Source: CANNDT01 sp945876205
Lineage (GTDB): Bacteria; Acidobacteriota; Vicinamibacteria; Vicinamibacterales; UBA2999
Length of the DNA: 27,775 nucleotides
Direction of reading: 5' to 3'
NCBI GenBank assembly: GCA_947503365.1
Contig: CANNDT010000058.1
Span: 1 to 27,775 of the forward strand
Below are positions 1-7,423 of this stretch, piece by piece (the stretch's first letter is position 1; each line of letters begins with the position of its first letter). A program made the position numbers and the translations under genes. A model generated the notes under the pieces. The model saw only the letters and a program-made list of their open reading frames with translations, was not told where the DNA came from and did no database searches.

Positions 1-645
1 AACCTGCCGATCGGCATCCTCGGTGGCCTGGCCATCTGCACGGTGATCTACGTCATCGTCGGCTTCGTGCTCACCGGCCTGGTGCCGTATCAGCAGCTCG
101 CCGTGGCCGACCCGCTCGCTCGCGCCCTCGAGCTCGCAGGCTACTCGCGCGTCGGGTGGCTGGTTGCGCTCGGCGCGGCGGTGTCGATGGCGGCGGTGCT
201 GCTCGTCTTTCAATACGGCCAGCCGCGCATCTTCTTCTCAATGGCGCGCGACGGTCTGCTGCCGCAGTGGGCGGCCAAGGTCGACAAGAAGACACGCATC
301 CCGTACGTGACGACGCTGGTGACGGGGATTGTGGTGGCGCTCGCCTCGCTCATCGGCGATGCGGCTGAGACGTACGACCTGACGAATATCGGGACGCTCT
401 TTGCGTTCATCCTCGTCTGCGCCGGCGTGCTGGTGCTGCGGGTCAAGGAGCCGGATCGGCCGCGGCCGTTCCGCGTGCCGCTCGTGTGGGTGATTGCGCC
501 GCTGGGGATGGCGGCGTGCGCGTTCGTTATGGTTGGGCTCCCGCGTCAAGCGTGGGAGCGGTTCTTTATCTGGCTGGCTGTGGGCGGCCTGCTTTACGCC
601 TGTTACGGCTATCGGCACAGCCGCTTGCGCGGTCGCGCAGGCTAA
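1..645 (+). CDS. APC-family amino-acid permease, C-terminal part (5' end outside window)
   Basis: The reading frame is open from base 1, so the gene enters from the left edge and only the last 214 residues are visible. The visible part has several hydrophobic membrane segments and a segment reading YGQPRIFFSMARDGLLP. That segment is typical of the cationic amino-acid transporter branch of the APC superfamily (YfnA/CAT type), where it follows transmembrane helix 8. The charged loop RVKEPDRPRPFRVP before the last helices is also typical of this branch. By family it is an inner-membrane importer or exchanger of amino acids; the substrate cannot be told from this fragment. The TAA stop at 643-645 lies inside the loop of a repeat hairpin (634-655), so the C-terminal tail RGRAG is partly repeat-encoded. 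Confidence 0.85.
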   Translation, partial: NLPIGILGGLAICTVIYVIVGFVLTGLVPYQQLAVADPLARALELAGYSRVGWLVALGAAVSMAAVLLVFQYGQPRIFFSMARDGLLPQWAAKVDKKTRIPYVTTLVTGIVVALASLIGDAAETYDLTNIGTLFAFILVCAGVLVLRVKEPDRPRPFRVPLVWVIAPLGMAACAFVMVGLPRQAWERFFIWLAVGGLLYACYGYRHSRLRGRAG

Positions 646-694
646 AGCCCGCGCGCTACACCGGCGCCTGTAGCGCGGGGGCTTCAGCCCCCGC
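634..694. repeat. Twin-hairpin dispersed repeat, copy 1
   Basis: The first stem is GCGCAGGC / GCCCGCGC around a TAAA loop (635-654, one mismatch). The second stem is GCGGGGGC / GCCCCCGC around a TTCA loop (about 674-693, perfect). The two are joined by the inverted pair CGCGCTACA / TGTAGCGCG. The same two-hairpin layout recurs at 18017-18079. Here the first loop carries the permease stop codon. It may also act as a bidirectional transcription barrier, but there is no T-run. Confidence 0.75.
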
Positions 695-700
695 GTCGGG

Positions 701-706
701 TACAAT
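701..706 (+). promoter_or_regulatory. Possible -10 element for uvrA
   Basis: TACAAT lies 41 nt before the uvrA ATG, just after the twin-hairpin repeat. No good -35 box is seen at the right distance, so this is a weak candidate only. Confidence 0.25.
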
Positions 707-746
707 AGGGGATTCGGGATATCGAGAACGTCCCCCCCAGTACCCT

Positions 747-3635
747 ATGGCGCACGACTGGATCGCGGTGCGCGGTGCCCGCGTTCACAACCTCAAGAAT
801 ATCGACGTCGATCTGCCTCGCGATCAACTGGTGGTGATCACCGGTTTGTCCGGCTCGGGCAAGTCGTCGCTCGCCTTTGACACGATTTACGCGGAGGGGC
901 AGCGCCGCTATGTCGAGTCGTTGTCGGCCTACGCCAGGCAGTTTCTCGAACAGATGGAGAAGCCGGACGTCGACCTGATCGAGGGGCTCTCGCCCGCGAT
1001 CTCGATCGAGCAGAAGACCACCGGCTCCAACCCGCGGTCCACGGTCGGCACGGTCACCGAGATCTACGACTACATCCGGCTGCTGTTCGCGAACATCGGC
1101 ATCCCGCACTGCTACAACTGCGGACGCGAAATCAGCGCGCAGTCGCTCGAGCGGATCCTCGATCTCGTCATGCTCTACCCGACCGACGCGCGCATCAACG
1201 TGCTCGCGCCGATCGTCCGCGGCCGGAAGGGCGAGTTCAAGAAAGAACTTCAGGGCCTGCGGCAGCGCGGCTTCTCCAAGGCGCGCATCGACGGCCAGTT
1301 CCGCTCGCTCGACGAAGACATCAAGCTCGATCGCCGCCGCAACCACACCATCGACGTGGTCGTCGACCGCCTGATCGTCAAGTCGGGCATCGAGCGCCGC
1401 CTCTCCGAGTCGCTCGATGTGGCGCTCAACCTGGCCAACGACATCGTCATCGTCAACACCTACGAGAGCGGCGACCAACTGTTTTCGCGGCGGCTCGCCT
1501 GCGTGACGTGCGGCATCTCGATGCCGGAGATGACGCCGCGCGCCTTCTCGTTCAACTCGCCCCACGGCGCCTGCCAGGACTGCCAGGGGCTGGGCGCCAG
1601 CTACGGCTTCGAGCCGCGGCTGATCGTGCCCGACGAGTCGAAGTCGCTGTTCGGCGGCGCCGTCTCTCCCTGGGCGCGCGGCGACAAGAAGCTCGTCAAG
1701 GAAGCGGTGACGACGCTGGCGCACACCTTCGGCATCGATCCTGAGCTGCCGTTTTCGAAACTGCCGAAGAAGCATCGCGACCTGATCCTCTTCGGACCGC
1801 CCGGCGCGGCGAAAGCGGCAAAGGCGGCCACCGCGACCAAGCGCGCGGCCACCGAGGACGAAGACGAAGAGGCCGACGAAGAATTCGAGCTGCCGAAGCC
1901 TCGGAAGACCGGCGGACGCGAGAAGGATCCGTTTGGCAAGGGCTTCGAGGGTGTCATCCCAAACCTTCGACGGCGCTACGACGAAGGCTCGTGGGTCGTC
2001 CAGGAGGACCTCGAGCACTACCGGACGCTGCGCGAGTGCCCGACGTGCCACGGCCAGCGGCTGAAGGCGCAGAGCCTCGCCGTGAAGGTCAAAGGCCGCG
2101 GCATCGCTGAATACGTCAACCTGCCAATCAGTGAGGCGGTGGGCGCATTCCAGAGCTTCGATCTCTCCGACCGCGAAGCGTTGATCGCGACGCGCGTGCT
2201 GCGGGAGATCCGCGAGCGTCTGACCTTCCTCGACGAAGTCGGCGTTGGCTACCTGACGCTCAATCGCAGCGCCGCCACGCTGTCTGGCGGCGAAGGGCAG
2301 CGCATACGGCTGGCGACGCAGATTGGCTCGAGCTTGTCAGGTGTCCTCTACGTCCTGGACGAGCCGTCGATTGGATTGCACCAGCGCGACAATCGAAAAC
2401 TGCTCACGACGCTGGCGCGACTCCGCGATCTCGGCAACACCGTCGTCGTCGTCGAACACGACGAGGAGACGATCCGCACCGCCGACTACGTCGTCGATCT
2501 CGGGCCAGGGGCGGGAGAGCACGGCGGCCAGGTGATCTTCCAGGGCCGGCCCGAGGAGTTGCTCAAGGATGGCAACGGCTCGCTCACCGGGGCCTACCTG
2601 CGAGGCGAGCGGTCGATTCCGACGCCGACATCGCGGCGGCCAGCCCTCAAGGGCGAGCTCGTCATCCGCAACGCCCGCGCGAACAACCTGAAGAACATCG
2701 ACGTGGCGATTCCACTCGGCACGTTGACCGCGGTCACCGGCGTGAGCGGTTCGGGCAAGTCGACGCTCATCAACGACATCCTCTACCGGTCGCTGGCGCA
2801 GGTGATCTACCGCGCGGCGGCGGATGCGGGACTGCACGACAAGATCGACGGCATCAACCTGATCGACAAGGTGATCGAGATCGATCAGTCACCGATCGGC
2901 CGGACGCCGCGCTCGAATCCATCGACCTACACCGGGATGTTTACCTTCATCCGCGAGCTGTTCGCGATGATGCCCGAAGCGAAGGCGCGCGGGTTCAAGC
3001 CGGGACGGTTTTCGTTCAACGTGAAGGGCGGGCGCTGCGAGGGTTGCCAGGGCGACGGCGTGATGGCGATCGAAATGCATTTCCTGCCCGACGTCTACGT
3101 GACGTGCGAGCAGTGCAAGGGGCGGCGCTACAACCGCGAGACGCTGGACATCCATTACCGCGGCAAGTCGATCGCGGAGATGCTCGACCTCACCGTCGAC
3201 CAGGCGCTGCCGCTGCTCGAGAATTTTCCGCCGATCGCCAACAAGCTCCGGACGCTGCAGGACGTTGGCCTCGGCTACCTCCAACTGGGGCAGTCGGCGA
3301 CGACGCTGAGCGGGGGAGAGGCGCAGCGGGTCAAGCTCGCTCGGGAGCTGTCGAGGCGGAGCACGGGACGCACGCTCTACATCCTCGACGAGCCGACGAC
3401 CGGATTGCACTTCGAAGACACACGCAAGCTGCTCGACGTCCTGAACAAGCTCGTCGACCAGGGGAACACCGTGGTCGTCATCGAGCACAACCTCGACGTG
3501 ATCCGGTCGGCAGACCATCTGATCGATCTCGGACCCGAAGGTGGGCTGGCTGGCGGCTACGTCGTGGCCACAGGAACGCCCGAAGAAGTGGCCGTCAATC
3601 CGAACTCGGTCACCGGCCAGTTTCTAAAAATGTGA
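747..3635 (+). CDS. uvrA: Excinuclease ABC subunit A (UvrA)
   Basis: This is the ATPase that scans DNA for bulky lesions with UvrB in nucleotide excision repair. It has 962 residues, against about 940 in most UvrA proteins. Walker A motifs are seen at residues 33-40 (GLSGSGKS) and near 665-672 (GVSGSGKS). Both ABC signatures are present (LSGGEGQRIRLA and LSGGEAQRVKLA). Zinc-binding Cys pairs occur in CYNCG, CVTCG, CQDCQ and in the second-half module CEGCQ...CEQCKG. The ATG at 747 is chosen because MAHDWIAVRGARVHNLKNI matches the family N-terminus; the upstream open frame is repeat DNA. An unusual acidic and Lys/Ala-rich insertion lies at about residues 350-400. No clear Shine-Dalgarno sequence is seen. 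Confidence 0.98.
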   Translation: MAHDWIAVRGARVHNLKNIDVDLPRDQLVVITGLSGSGKSSLAFDTIYAEGQRRYVESLSAYARQFLEQMEKPDVDLIEGLSPAISIEQKTTGSNPRSTVGTVTEIYDYIRLLFANIGIPHCYNCGREISAQSLERILDLVMLYPTDARINVLAPIVRGRKGEFKKELQGLRQRGFSKARIDGQFRSLDEDIKLDRRRNHTIDVVVDRLIVKSGIERRLSESLDVALNLANDIVIVNTYESGDQLFSRRLACVTCGISMPEMTPRAFSFNSPHGACQDCQGLGASYGFEPRLIVPDESKSLFGGAVSPWARGDKKLVKEAVTTLAHTFGIDPELPFSKLPKKHRDLILFGPPGAAKAAKAATATKRAATEDEDEEADEEFELPKPRKTGGREKDPFGKGFEGVIPNLRRRYDEGSWVVQEDLEHYRTLRECPTCHGQRLKAQSLAVKVKGRGIAEYVNLPISEAVGAFQSFDLSDREALIATRVLREIRERLTFLDEVGVGYLTLNRSAATLSGGEGQRIRLATQIGSSLSGVLYVLDEPSIGLHQRDNRKLLTTLARLRDLGNTVVVVEHDEETIRTADYVVDLGPGAGEHGGQVIFQGRPEELLKDGNGSLTGAYLRGERSIPTPTSRRPALKGELVIRNARANNLKNIDVAIPLGTLTAVTGVSGSGKSTLINDILYRSLAQVIYRAAADAGLHDKIDGINLIDKVIEIDQSPIGRTPRSNPSTYTGMFTFIRELFAMMPEAKARGFKPGRFSFNVKGGRCEGCQGDGVMAIEMHFLPDVYVTCEQCKGRRYNRETLDIHYRGKSIAEMLDLTVDQALPLLENFPPIANKLRTLQDVGLGYLQLGQSATTLSGGEAQRVKLARELSRRSTGRTLYILDEPTTGLHFEDTRKLLDVLNKLVDQGNTVVVIEHNLDVIRSADHLIDLGPEGGLAGGYVVATGTPEEVAVNPNSVTGQFLKM

Positions 3636-3648
3636 GTGTGGTCTTCAA

Positions 3649-3692
3649 TGGGGTCTGACCCCAAAACGACCCGTCACTGGGGTCAGACCCCA
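3649..3692. repeat. Paired 15-bp palindromic repeat downstream of uvrA
   Basis: TGGGGTCTGACCCCA (3649-3663) and TGGGGTCAGACCCCA (3678-3692) are exact reverse complements of each other, and each is itself an almost perfect palindrome. They can form one long hairpin or two short ones, 14 nt after the uvrA stop, so they may end uvrA transcription. GGGGTCAGACCCC-type palindromes resemble REP-like elements seen in many bacterial genomes; that link is from memory of the pattern, not a search. Confidence 0.75.
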
Positions 3693-3709
3693 CGATCGCC
3701 CCACGATCG
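3688..3709. repeat. 11-bp tandem direct repeat
   Basis: CCCCACGATCG occurs twice with no spacer (3688-3698 and 3699-3709), overlapping the end of the palindromic pair. It may be a duplication footprint beside the palindromes. Confidence 0.7.
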
Positions 3710-3710
3710 G

Positions 3711-3739
3711 TTGTGGTAAACTCGCCACAGTTTTAAGAA
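3711..3739 (+). promoter_or_regulatory. Candidate distal sigma-70-type promoter of lpxC
   Basis: TTGTGG (3711-3716) and TAAGAA (3734-3739) are separated by 17 bp. The inverted pair CCACAG (3725-3730) / CTGTGG (3746-3751) brackets the -10 box and could be an operator. Transcription from here would give a leader of about 170 nt. Confidence 0.4.
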
Positions 3740-3871
3740 TCTGCCCTGTGGCTGGTTAGCTACAAATCGATCCAAAGCCATTCAGCGTGTGGATCGCGAC
3801 TTTCCTGCAATGTGTGCGTTGGCAAATAGTTACACGATAGACCTGTGGAATTGCACAGCTCGGCACTGTGA

Positions 3872-3901
3872 TTGCTTCCTACAGCGATGCCCACGTATAA
3901 C
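3872..3901 (+). promoter_or_regulatory. Candidate proximal sigma-70-type promoter of lpxC
   Basis: TTGCTT (3872-3877) and TATAAC (3896-3901) are separated by 18 bp. The predicted start of transcription, near 3908, is only about 8 nt before the lpxC ATG, so the mRNA would have a very short leader. An AGGGAG Shine-Dalgarno-like run at 3906-3911 would be mostly retained. Confidence 0.5.
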
Positions 3902-3915
3902 GGCCAGGGAGCCTG

Positions 3916-4830
3916 ATGAACGCACAACGGACACTTCGACGATCCATCTCCTGCGCAGGCATCGGTCTCCATTCCGGCAATAAGGTCACCCTTTCCCTCA
4001 AGCCAGCCGCCGCTGATTCCGGCATCCGGTTCCGGCGTTCCGATCTGGGCGGCCTCGAAGTGCCCGCGACGGTCGAACATGTCGGCGGGATCAAGCTCGC
4101 CACCGGCCTGATGCGCGATGCGGTGAAGGTCGACACAGTCGAACACCTGCTCGCCGCCTTCATCAGCGTCGGCATCGACAACGCGGTCGTGGAGTTGAAC
4201 TCGCCGGAAGTGCCGATCATGGACGGCAGCGCGGCGCCGTTCCTCTATCTGATTCATGAAGCGGGCGTGAAGCGTCTGCAGGCCCCGCGCAAGTTCCTCA
4301 AGATTCATCGTCCGATCTCGCTCTCGCACGGCGACAAGCGGATCGCGCTCTACCCCTCGGACCATTTCAAGGTCACCTACAGCATCGCCTTCGACCATCC
4401 GCTCCTCCGGCACCAGTCGCGGACGATCCGCATCACCGAGGAGTCGTTCGTCGAGGAGATCGCGCCGGCGCGCACGTTCGGCTTCCTCAAGGAAGTCGAG
4501 ATGATGCGGCAGCAGGGGCTGGCGCTCGGCGGCTCGCTCGAGAACGCGATCGTCATCGGCGACACGGGCGTGCTCAATAACGCCCTTCGCTTCGAAGACG
4601 AGTTCGTCCGCCACAAGATCCTGGATGTGATTGGCGACATGGCGCTGGTGGGCTACCCGATCATCGGCCACCTCGTCGCGCATCGCGGCGGCCACGCACT
4701 GCACACGGCCTTCGCCGCGCAGGTGCTCGAAGAATCCGACGCCTGGACGCTGGTCGAGGCGCCGTTCGACCCGGCCGTCGAGGACAGCGCCGTCACCCTG
4801 CCGATCAAGGGCGCGGTTCGCGCGAACTGA
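3916..4830 (+). CDS. lpxC: UDP-3-O-acyl-N-acetylglucosamine deacetylase (LpxC)
   Basis: This zinc enzyme catalyses the committed step of lipid A synthesis, removing acetate from UDP-3-O-acyl-GlcNAc in the cytoplasm. It has 304 residues, the usual length. The family motifs are clear: GIGLHSG (15-21), VEHLLAAF with zinc ligand His77, VPIMDGSAAPF, and HKILDVIGD with zinc ligands His233 and Asp237, followed by GHLVAHRGGHALH near the C-terminus. The ATG at 3916 is preceded by AGGGAG at 3906-3911. The gene stands alone, not in an lpx or cell-division cluster, behind its own regulatory region. It converges on the next gene with a 10-bp gap. It is good evidence for a Gram-negative outer membrane with lipid A. 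Confidence 0.97.
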   Translation: MNAQRTLRRSISCAGIGLHSGNKVTLSLKPAAADSGIRFRRSDLGGLEVPATVEHVGGIKLATGLMRDAVKVDTVEHLLAAFISVGIDNAVVELNSPEVPIMDGSAAPFLYLIHEAGVKRLQAPRKFLKIHRPISLSHGDKRIALYPSDHFKVTYSIAFDHPLLRHQSRTIRITEESFVEEIAPARTFGFLKEVEMMRQQGLALGGSLENAIVIGDTGVLNNALRFEDEFVRHKILDVIGDMALVGYPIIGHLVAHRGGHALHTAFAAQVLEESDAWTLVEAPFDPAVEDSAVTLPIKGAVRAN

Positions 4831-4840
4831 CAACCGACAA

Positions 4841-5104
4841 CTACTGCGTCAGCTTCCTCATATACGCCTCGAGCTTGTCGTTCTCGTACTTCACCGTATT
4901 GAGAAACAGGCTTTCCAGCAGGTAGGTCCGCCGCTCTTCATCCGTCATCTGGTCGATCAGGTGCCGGATCTCGCGGACCATGTCTTCGAAGGATCGGTTC
5001 AGGTCCTGCCTCGCCGTGACCTCTCGATAGAGCATCTCCATGACGGCCAGCAGGTCGCCGTCGAGAGCCACATCCGCGCCGGTGGTGGTCTTGATGGTCC
5101 TCAT
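4841..5104 (-). CDS. Small conserved-looking protein of unknown function
   Basis: This gene codes for 87 residues with an ATG start and typical codon use. The protein is charged and mostly predicted helical. It includes the helix-rich stretch SFEDMVREIRHLIDQMTDEERRTYLLESLFLN and has no signal peptide, membrane segment or Cys motif. I do not recognise a family. It lies 106 bp downstream of the STAS gene on the same strand, so it may be the third gene of the sigma/STAS unit. It ends 10 bp from the end of lpxC. Its regular amphipathic pattern and lack of alternative long frames support a real gene. A role as a partner or regulator of the sigma/STAS pair is only a guess from position. Confidence 0.7.
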   Translation of the reverse strand: MRTIKTTTGADVALDGDLLAVMEMLYREVTARQDLNRSFEDMVREIRHLIDQMTDEERRTYLLESLFLNTVKYENDKLEAYMRKLTQ

Positions 5105-5164
5105 ACTAATGGCCCGTCCGGACTGATGATGAGTGCGTCACAACAAGCCTCCGAGCGCGAACGA

Positions 5165-5187
5165 GGGCCGCGGCAACGACGCGGCCC
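5165..5187. other. Hairpin between the STAS gene and the 87-residue gene
   Basis: GGGCCGC and GCGGCCC form a 7-bp stem around a 9-nt loop, 24 bp downstream of the STAS stop. There is no T-run on either strand, so it is not a textbook terminator, but it could reduce read-through. Confidence 0.35.
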
Positions 5188-5210
5188 TGATTACTTCGAA
5201 TGACATTCCC

Positions 5211-5552
5211 CTAGACTCCGAAACTCTTGAGCGCGGACGGCTCGTCGGGGTGGATCTCCAGGAAGTTCTGCGCCCCGGTCATGGTCAGCATCGTCTCGAC
5301 CCGTTTCTGCACGCCCGCGAGCTTCAGGGTGCCGCCGGCGGCCGTCGCCTGCCGGTAGAGATCCATCAGGCAGCCGATGGTGGCGCTGTCCACGTAGGTG
5401 ACCGTCGACAGGTCGAGGAGCACCTTGCGGTCGCCTCCGCCGAAGAGCGTGGTGATGGTGTTGGCAAACTCCGACAGGAGCGGATACATCAGCCGCGTTT
5501 CGTGCACGCGGACGACGGCGACGCCGTGCAGGCGGTCGGTGGTCAGATTCAT
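5211..5552 (-). CDS. STAS-domain protein (anti-anti-sigma-factor-like)
   Basis: The 113-residue protein is a single STAS domain of the SpoIIAA/RsbV type. Such proteins bind an anti-sigma factor or a switch kinase and are controlled by phosphorylation of a conserved Ser. The core VLLDLSTVTYVDSATIGCLMDLYRQA carries the expected phospho-acceptor Ser after the Asp (VDSATIG). The start ATG overlaps the stop of the upstream sigma gene as ATGA, so translation is probably coupled. No HATPase anti-sigma kinase (SpoIIAB/RsbW type) is visible nearby, so its partner is unknown. The 106-bp gap to the next gene contains a short hairpin. Confidence 0.88.
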   Translation of the reverse strand: MNLTTDRLHGVAVVRVHETRLMYPLLSEFANTITTLFGGGDRKVLLDLSTVTYVDSATIGCLMDLYRQATAAGGTLKLAGVQKRVETMLTMTGAQNFLEIHPDEPSALKSFGV

Positions 5553-6199
5553 CGTGGGACTCCGGTTTTCGGGGACGCGTCCTGCTGCGCGCGCAGTCTC
5601 TGGATCTGGCGAGCCAGCTCGGTCCGCCCTCGGTTGATGCGCGATTTCACCGTGCCTTCGGGCAGCTTCAACCGATCGGCGATTTCCTGGTAGGTCAGCT
5701 CCTGGATGTCACGCAGCATCACCGCGGTGCGCAGCGTCGGCGCGAGCGCGTCGAGGGCGATGCGGAGCAGCTCCACGCGGTCGCGCAATTCGAGCTCGGC
5801 GTGGGCGCTGCGTCCAGGGGCGACGGGCGCGAGGTCCGCCGGGTCGACGTCACGGGCGATGCTCTCGCGTTCCTTGCGGACGCTGCGGTAGTGATCGATG
5901 CAGAGGTTGCGGCTGACGCTGATCAGCCACGTCTGGAAGTTGGCGCGGCGATCGAAGCTGTCGAGCGACTTGAACAATTTCAGGAAGACGTCCTGCGTGA
6001 GGTCTTCGGCGAGATCATGGCGGCCGACGAACTTGTACGCGATGTTGAAGACCTTGCGCCAGTACAAGCGGACGATCTCGGCCCACGCCGACTGGTCGCC
6101 GTCGAGGCAACGCTCGATGATGTCGTCGATCGCCGGAATTCGCGTGTCGATGCGCGCATGATAACATCCGACACGCTCGTGAACCAATCGTTCAGGCAT
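5549..6199 (-). CDS. ECF-type RNA polymerase sigma factor
   Basis: Region 2 covers about EIVRLYWRKVFNIAYKFVGRHDLAEDLTQDVFLKLFKSL...NFQTWLISVSRNLCIDHYRS. Region 4 is the helix-turn-helix ELTYQEIADRLKLPEGTVKSRINRGRTELARQI near the C-terminus. It directs RNA polymerase to a specific promoter set. The start is uncertain. The ATG at 6199 gives 216 residues, but it lies inside lysA and would overlap the lysA start by 42 bp. A TTG at 6187 is another choice. A good promoter (6158-6187) predicts transcription from about 6151, where the first in-frame codon is ATC (201 codons). The STAS gene follows with an ATGA overlap, and no membrane anti-sigma gene is attached. Confidence 0.93.
   Translation of the reverse strand: MPERLVHERVGCYHARIDTRIPAIDDIIERCLDGDQSAWAEIVRLYWRKVFNIAYKFVGRHDLAEDLTQDVFLKLFKSLDSFDRRANFQTWLISVSRNLCIDHYRSVRKERESIARDVDPADLAPVAPGRSAHAELELRDRVELLRIALDALAPTLRTAVMLRDIQELTYQEIADRLKLPEGTVKSRINRGRTELARQIQRLRAQQDASPKTGVPR
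6158..6187 (-). promoter_or_regulatory. Candidate promoter of the sigma gene, overlapping the lysA start codon
   Basis: On the minus strand, TTGGTT (6187-6182) and TATCAT (6163-6158) are separated by 18 bp. The -10 hexamer covers the ATG of lysA on the other strand. Predicted transcription starts near 6151. Confidence 0.45.
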
Positions 6200-7423
6200 A
6201 GTGGCGGCACGCTGACGTGTGAAGGCGTCAGTGTCGAATCGATCGTCGACAGTGTCGGCACGCCGGCCTACATCTACAGCGGTCGCGCCATTCGCGACGC
6301 GTATCGCGCGATCGATGACGCGTTCGCGTCGTACCCGCACGCGATCCACTACGCGCTCAAGGCCAACTCCACGCTCGCCATCGCCCGTCTGCTGCAGTCG
6401 GTCGGCAGCCGCGCCGACGCGAACTCGGTCGGCGAAGTTCAGGTCGCCCTGCGCTCGGGGTTTGCCCCCGCGGACATCGTCTTTACCGGCGTCGGCAAGA
6501 CGACCGCGGAGCTCGAGTTCGCGATCTCGAAGGACATCGGCACGATCAACGCCGAGTCGGCGGGCGAGCTCGATCGCATTGCCGCCATCGCCTCGGCCCA
6601 GGAGCGCGTCGCGCGCGTCGCCTTGCGGGTGAATCCGGATATCGATGCGGGGAGCCATCCGAACATTTCGACGGGACTGCGCATCAACAAGTTCGGCGTG
6701 CCGCTGCAGGAGGCGAGAGCCATCTACAGCGAGCGCCGCCGCAGGCGCGGCCTGCAGTTTGTCGGCGTGCACGTCCATATCGGCTCGCAGATTACGACCG
6801 CCGAGCCGCTCCGGCGCGCCGCCGAAGCGCTCGTCTCGCTGGCGCTGGAGCTGAAGCAGGACGGCATCCCGCTCGAACACGTCGATCTGGGCGGTGGACT
6901 TGGCATCGCCTACGAAGGCCAGCCGATCATCGAGCCGGCCGACTACGCAGCGGCCGTCATCCCGGAGCTGCGCCGGATCGGTCTTCCGGTCGTCCTCGAA
7001 CCGGGACGGGCGATCGTCGGACGGGCGGGCGCGCTCCTGGCCCGGGTCATCGACATCAAGCGCTTTTCGAACGAGCGGCGGTTCGCGGTGCTGGATGCCG
7101 GGATGACCGAGTTGATGCGCCCGGCGCTCTACGGCTCGTACCACGAGATCGTCGCGGTGGCGCCGCGCCATTCCGACCCGACCTCCTGGGACATCGTCGG
7201 CCCGATCTGCGAGAGCAGCGACGTGTTCGCGCGAGAGCGCATGATGCCGGTGCTCGAAGTCGGCGACCTTGTCGCCATTCTCGATACCGGCGCGTATGGC
7301 TCGGTCATGGCGTCCAACTACAACCGTCACCTCCTGCCGCCTGAGGTGCTGGTCGATTACGGAAGCTGGCGCGAGATCCGGCGGCGCCAGACGCTGGACG
7401 ATGTGCTGGCGCTGGAGTCGTGA
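6158..7423 (+). CDS. lysA: Diaminopimelate decarboxylase (LysA)
   Basis: This PLP-dependent enzyme converts meso-diaminopimelate to L-lysine, the last step of lysine synthesis. It has 421 residues in the alanine-racemase-like fold-III family. Lys68 in HYALKANST is the PLP Schiff-base lysine. Other family motifs are HVHIGSQI, LGGGLGI, the phosphate-binding EPGRAIVG, and the substrate-binding CESSDVFA near the C-terminus, where the Cys is the catalytic residue supplied across the dimer. The ATG at 6158 gives a slightly long N-terminus; a GTG at 6179 would remove seven residues and may be the true start. It starts head to head with the sigma gene. Its TGA overlaps the tmk ATG by one base. Confidence 0.96.
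   Translation: MITSDTLVNQSFRHSGGTLTCEGVSVESIVDSVGTPAYIYSGRAIRDAYRAIDDAFASYPHAIHYALKANSTLAIARLLQSVGSRADANSVGEVQVALRSGFAPADIVFTGVGKTTAELEFAISKDIGTINAESAGELDRIAAIASAQERVARVALRVNPDIDAGSHPNISTGLRINKFGVPLQEARAIYSERRRRRGLQFVGVHVHIGSQITTAEPLRRAAEALVSLALELKQDGIPLEHVDLGGGLGIAYEGQPIIEPADYAAAVIPELRRIGLPVVLEPGRAIVGRAGALLARVIDIKRFSNERRFAVLDAGMTELMRPALYGSYHEIVAVAPRHSDPTSWDIVGPICESSDVFARERMMPVLEVGDLVAILDTGAYGSVMASNYNRHLLPPEVLVDYGSWREIRRRQTLDDVLALES

Noticed and set aside
486..746. Longer N-terminus of UvrA
   Set aside because: It would translate the permease end and the repeat; family homology begins at the ATG at 747.
684..2051. 455-codon open frame on the minus strand
   Set aside because: It lies opposite uvrA and its product is Arg/Leu/Asp-rich without domain motifs; long antisense frames are expected in such GC-rich DNA.
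3741..3775. tRNA-like stretch with a D-arm-like GGTTAG
   Set aside because: No matching acceptor stem, anticodon arm or T-arm could be paired.
6200..7330. N-terminal extension of the sigma gene to 593 codons
   Set aside because: The added part is antisense to lysA and lacks any motif.
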